64,000 nucleotides of DNA, taken from contig NZ_JAGKJJ010000018.1 in the NCBI RefSeq assembly GCF_020329505.1, positions 1 through 64,000 on the forward strand, read 5' to 3'. Source of the DNA: Bradyrhizobium semiaridum (lineage in GTDB: Bacteria; Pseudomonadota; Alphaproteobacteria; Rhizobiales; Xanthobacteraceae). The notes under the pieces were generated by a model that searched no databases, was not told the DNA's origin, and was given only the letters and a program-made list of their open reading frames with translations. The position numbers and the translations under genes were made by a program. Below, piece after piece: positions 63,650 to 64,000 of this stretch; positions within the stretch are counted from its first letter, which is position 1, and each line of letters starts with the position of its first letter.

Positions 63650-64000
63650 ATGACTCTGCAACGGACACAGCTCAGCTTGACGACAGCGGACGAGGTGACG
63701 CCGGCCGCCCCTGGCGATGACCGCATCATCGAGACCTCGATACCGGCTCGTCTCGACAATCTGACCTGGAGCGGCTTTCACACCCGGGTCGTCTTGGCGC
63801 TCGGCATCACCTGGATCCTCGACGGGCTCGAGGTGACGCTGGCCGGCGCATTGTCGGGCGCGCTGAAGGACAGCTCGGTGATGCGCTTCTCCAATGCCGA
63901 TGTCGGCATCGCCAGCAGCGCCTATCTCGCCGGCGCGGTGCTCGGCGCGCTCGGCTTTGGCTGGCTCACCGACCGCATCGGCCGCAAGAAGCTGTTCTTC
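63650..64000 (+). CDS. MFS transporter, N-terminal part (cut by window end)
   Basis: The first 117 codons are inside the window and still open at 64000. After a 40-residue cytoplasmic start (MTLQRTQLSLTTADEV...) the first membrane helix begins near VVLALGITWILDGLEVTLAG, with helix 2 near VGIASSAYLAGAVLGALGFG, then the MFS loop GWLTDRIGRKKLFF. The pattern is that of the sugar/aromatic-acid branch of the major facilitator family. Substrate unknown. Confidence 0.9.
   Translation, partial: MTLQRTQLSLTTADEVTPAAPGDDRIIETSIPARLDNLTWSGFHTRVVLALGITWILDGLEVTLAGALSGALKDSSVMRFSNADVGIASSAYLAGAVLGALGFGWLTDRIGRKKLFF

Overview
The window reads as a chromosomal segment of a high-GC alphaproteobacterium of the Bradyrhizobium / Rhodopseudomonas group. 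Gene content, gene order and many families of long palindromic intergenic repeats support this; the genus is inferred by recognition, not by a search. I call about 50 protein genes on both strands. I see no tRNA, rRNA, CRISPR array, transposase or integrase.

Layout. 1-2201: tail of a chemotaxis operon (cheW, cheY, cheR, a PilZ-like gene). 2472-3193: an orphan FixJ-type regulator behind a perfect 8-bp inverted repeat. 3306-5895: sugar-acid catabolism (IlvD/Edd-type aldonate dehydratase and an RraA-like protein). 6274-13115: an oligopeptidase, an iron(III)/2-AEP-type ABC importer and a class V aminotransferase; the importer's binding-protein gene is reduced to its signal peptide. 13251-19131: LssY-like, nuclease-like, unknown, pseudo-caspase and orphan adaptor genes.

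19282-22772: a compact, clearly lower-GC three-gene operon: beta-class DNA methyltransferase, a two-part protein (unknown N-terminal domain plus ABC/OLD/PtuA-type ATPase), and a PtuB-like HNH nuclease. This is the best candidate for a little-described anti-phage system. A structured repeat element and a nonsense-mutated small gene follow it.

24577-30038: a membrane adenylate cyclase, an AsmA protein and a Crp-type regulator with a CRP-like site upstream, suggesting a local cAMP module. 30281-38086: an RND efflux pump with its adaptor, an OmpA-like protein, a second pseudo-caspase with TPRs and an AHL-lactonase-like enzyme. 39205-47863: aromatic catabolism through homogentisate. A MarR repressor faces an MhaAB-like 3-hydroxyphenylacetate hydroxylase pair, a metallo-beta-lactamase-fold protein, hmgA and fahA. 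Farther on, an Lrp regulator diverges from hppD. Together these can take 4-hydroxyphenylpyruvate and probably 3-hydroxyphenylacetate to fumarate and acetoacetate; a maleylacetoacetate isomerase is not seen here. 47956-52989: an alpha-methylacyl-CoA racemase and a form II CO-dehydrogenase-like molybdenum hydroxylase (S-L-M order).

53407-60454: a PQQ alcohol dehydrogenase with the lanthanide-type Asp pair, a single-chain binding protein-cytochrome c fusion, two NarL-type regulators, and a converging hybrid kinase plus FIST sensor. Gene arrangement suggests one alcohol-sensing and oxidation unit. 60900-64000: a chemoreceptor, a basic DUF3175 protein and the start of an MFS transporter.

About ten palindromic repeat families occupy most gaps between genes; one copy is nested inside another and one lies exactly where the ABC binding-protein gene was lost.
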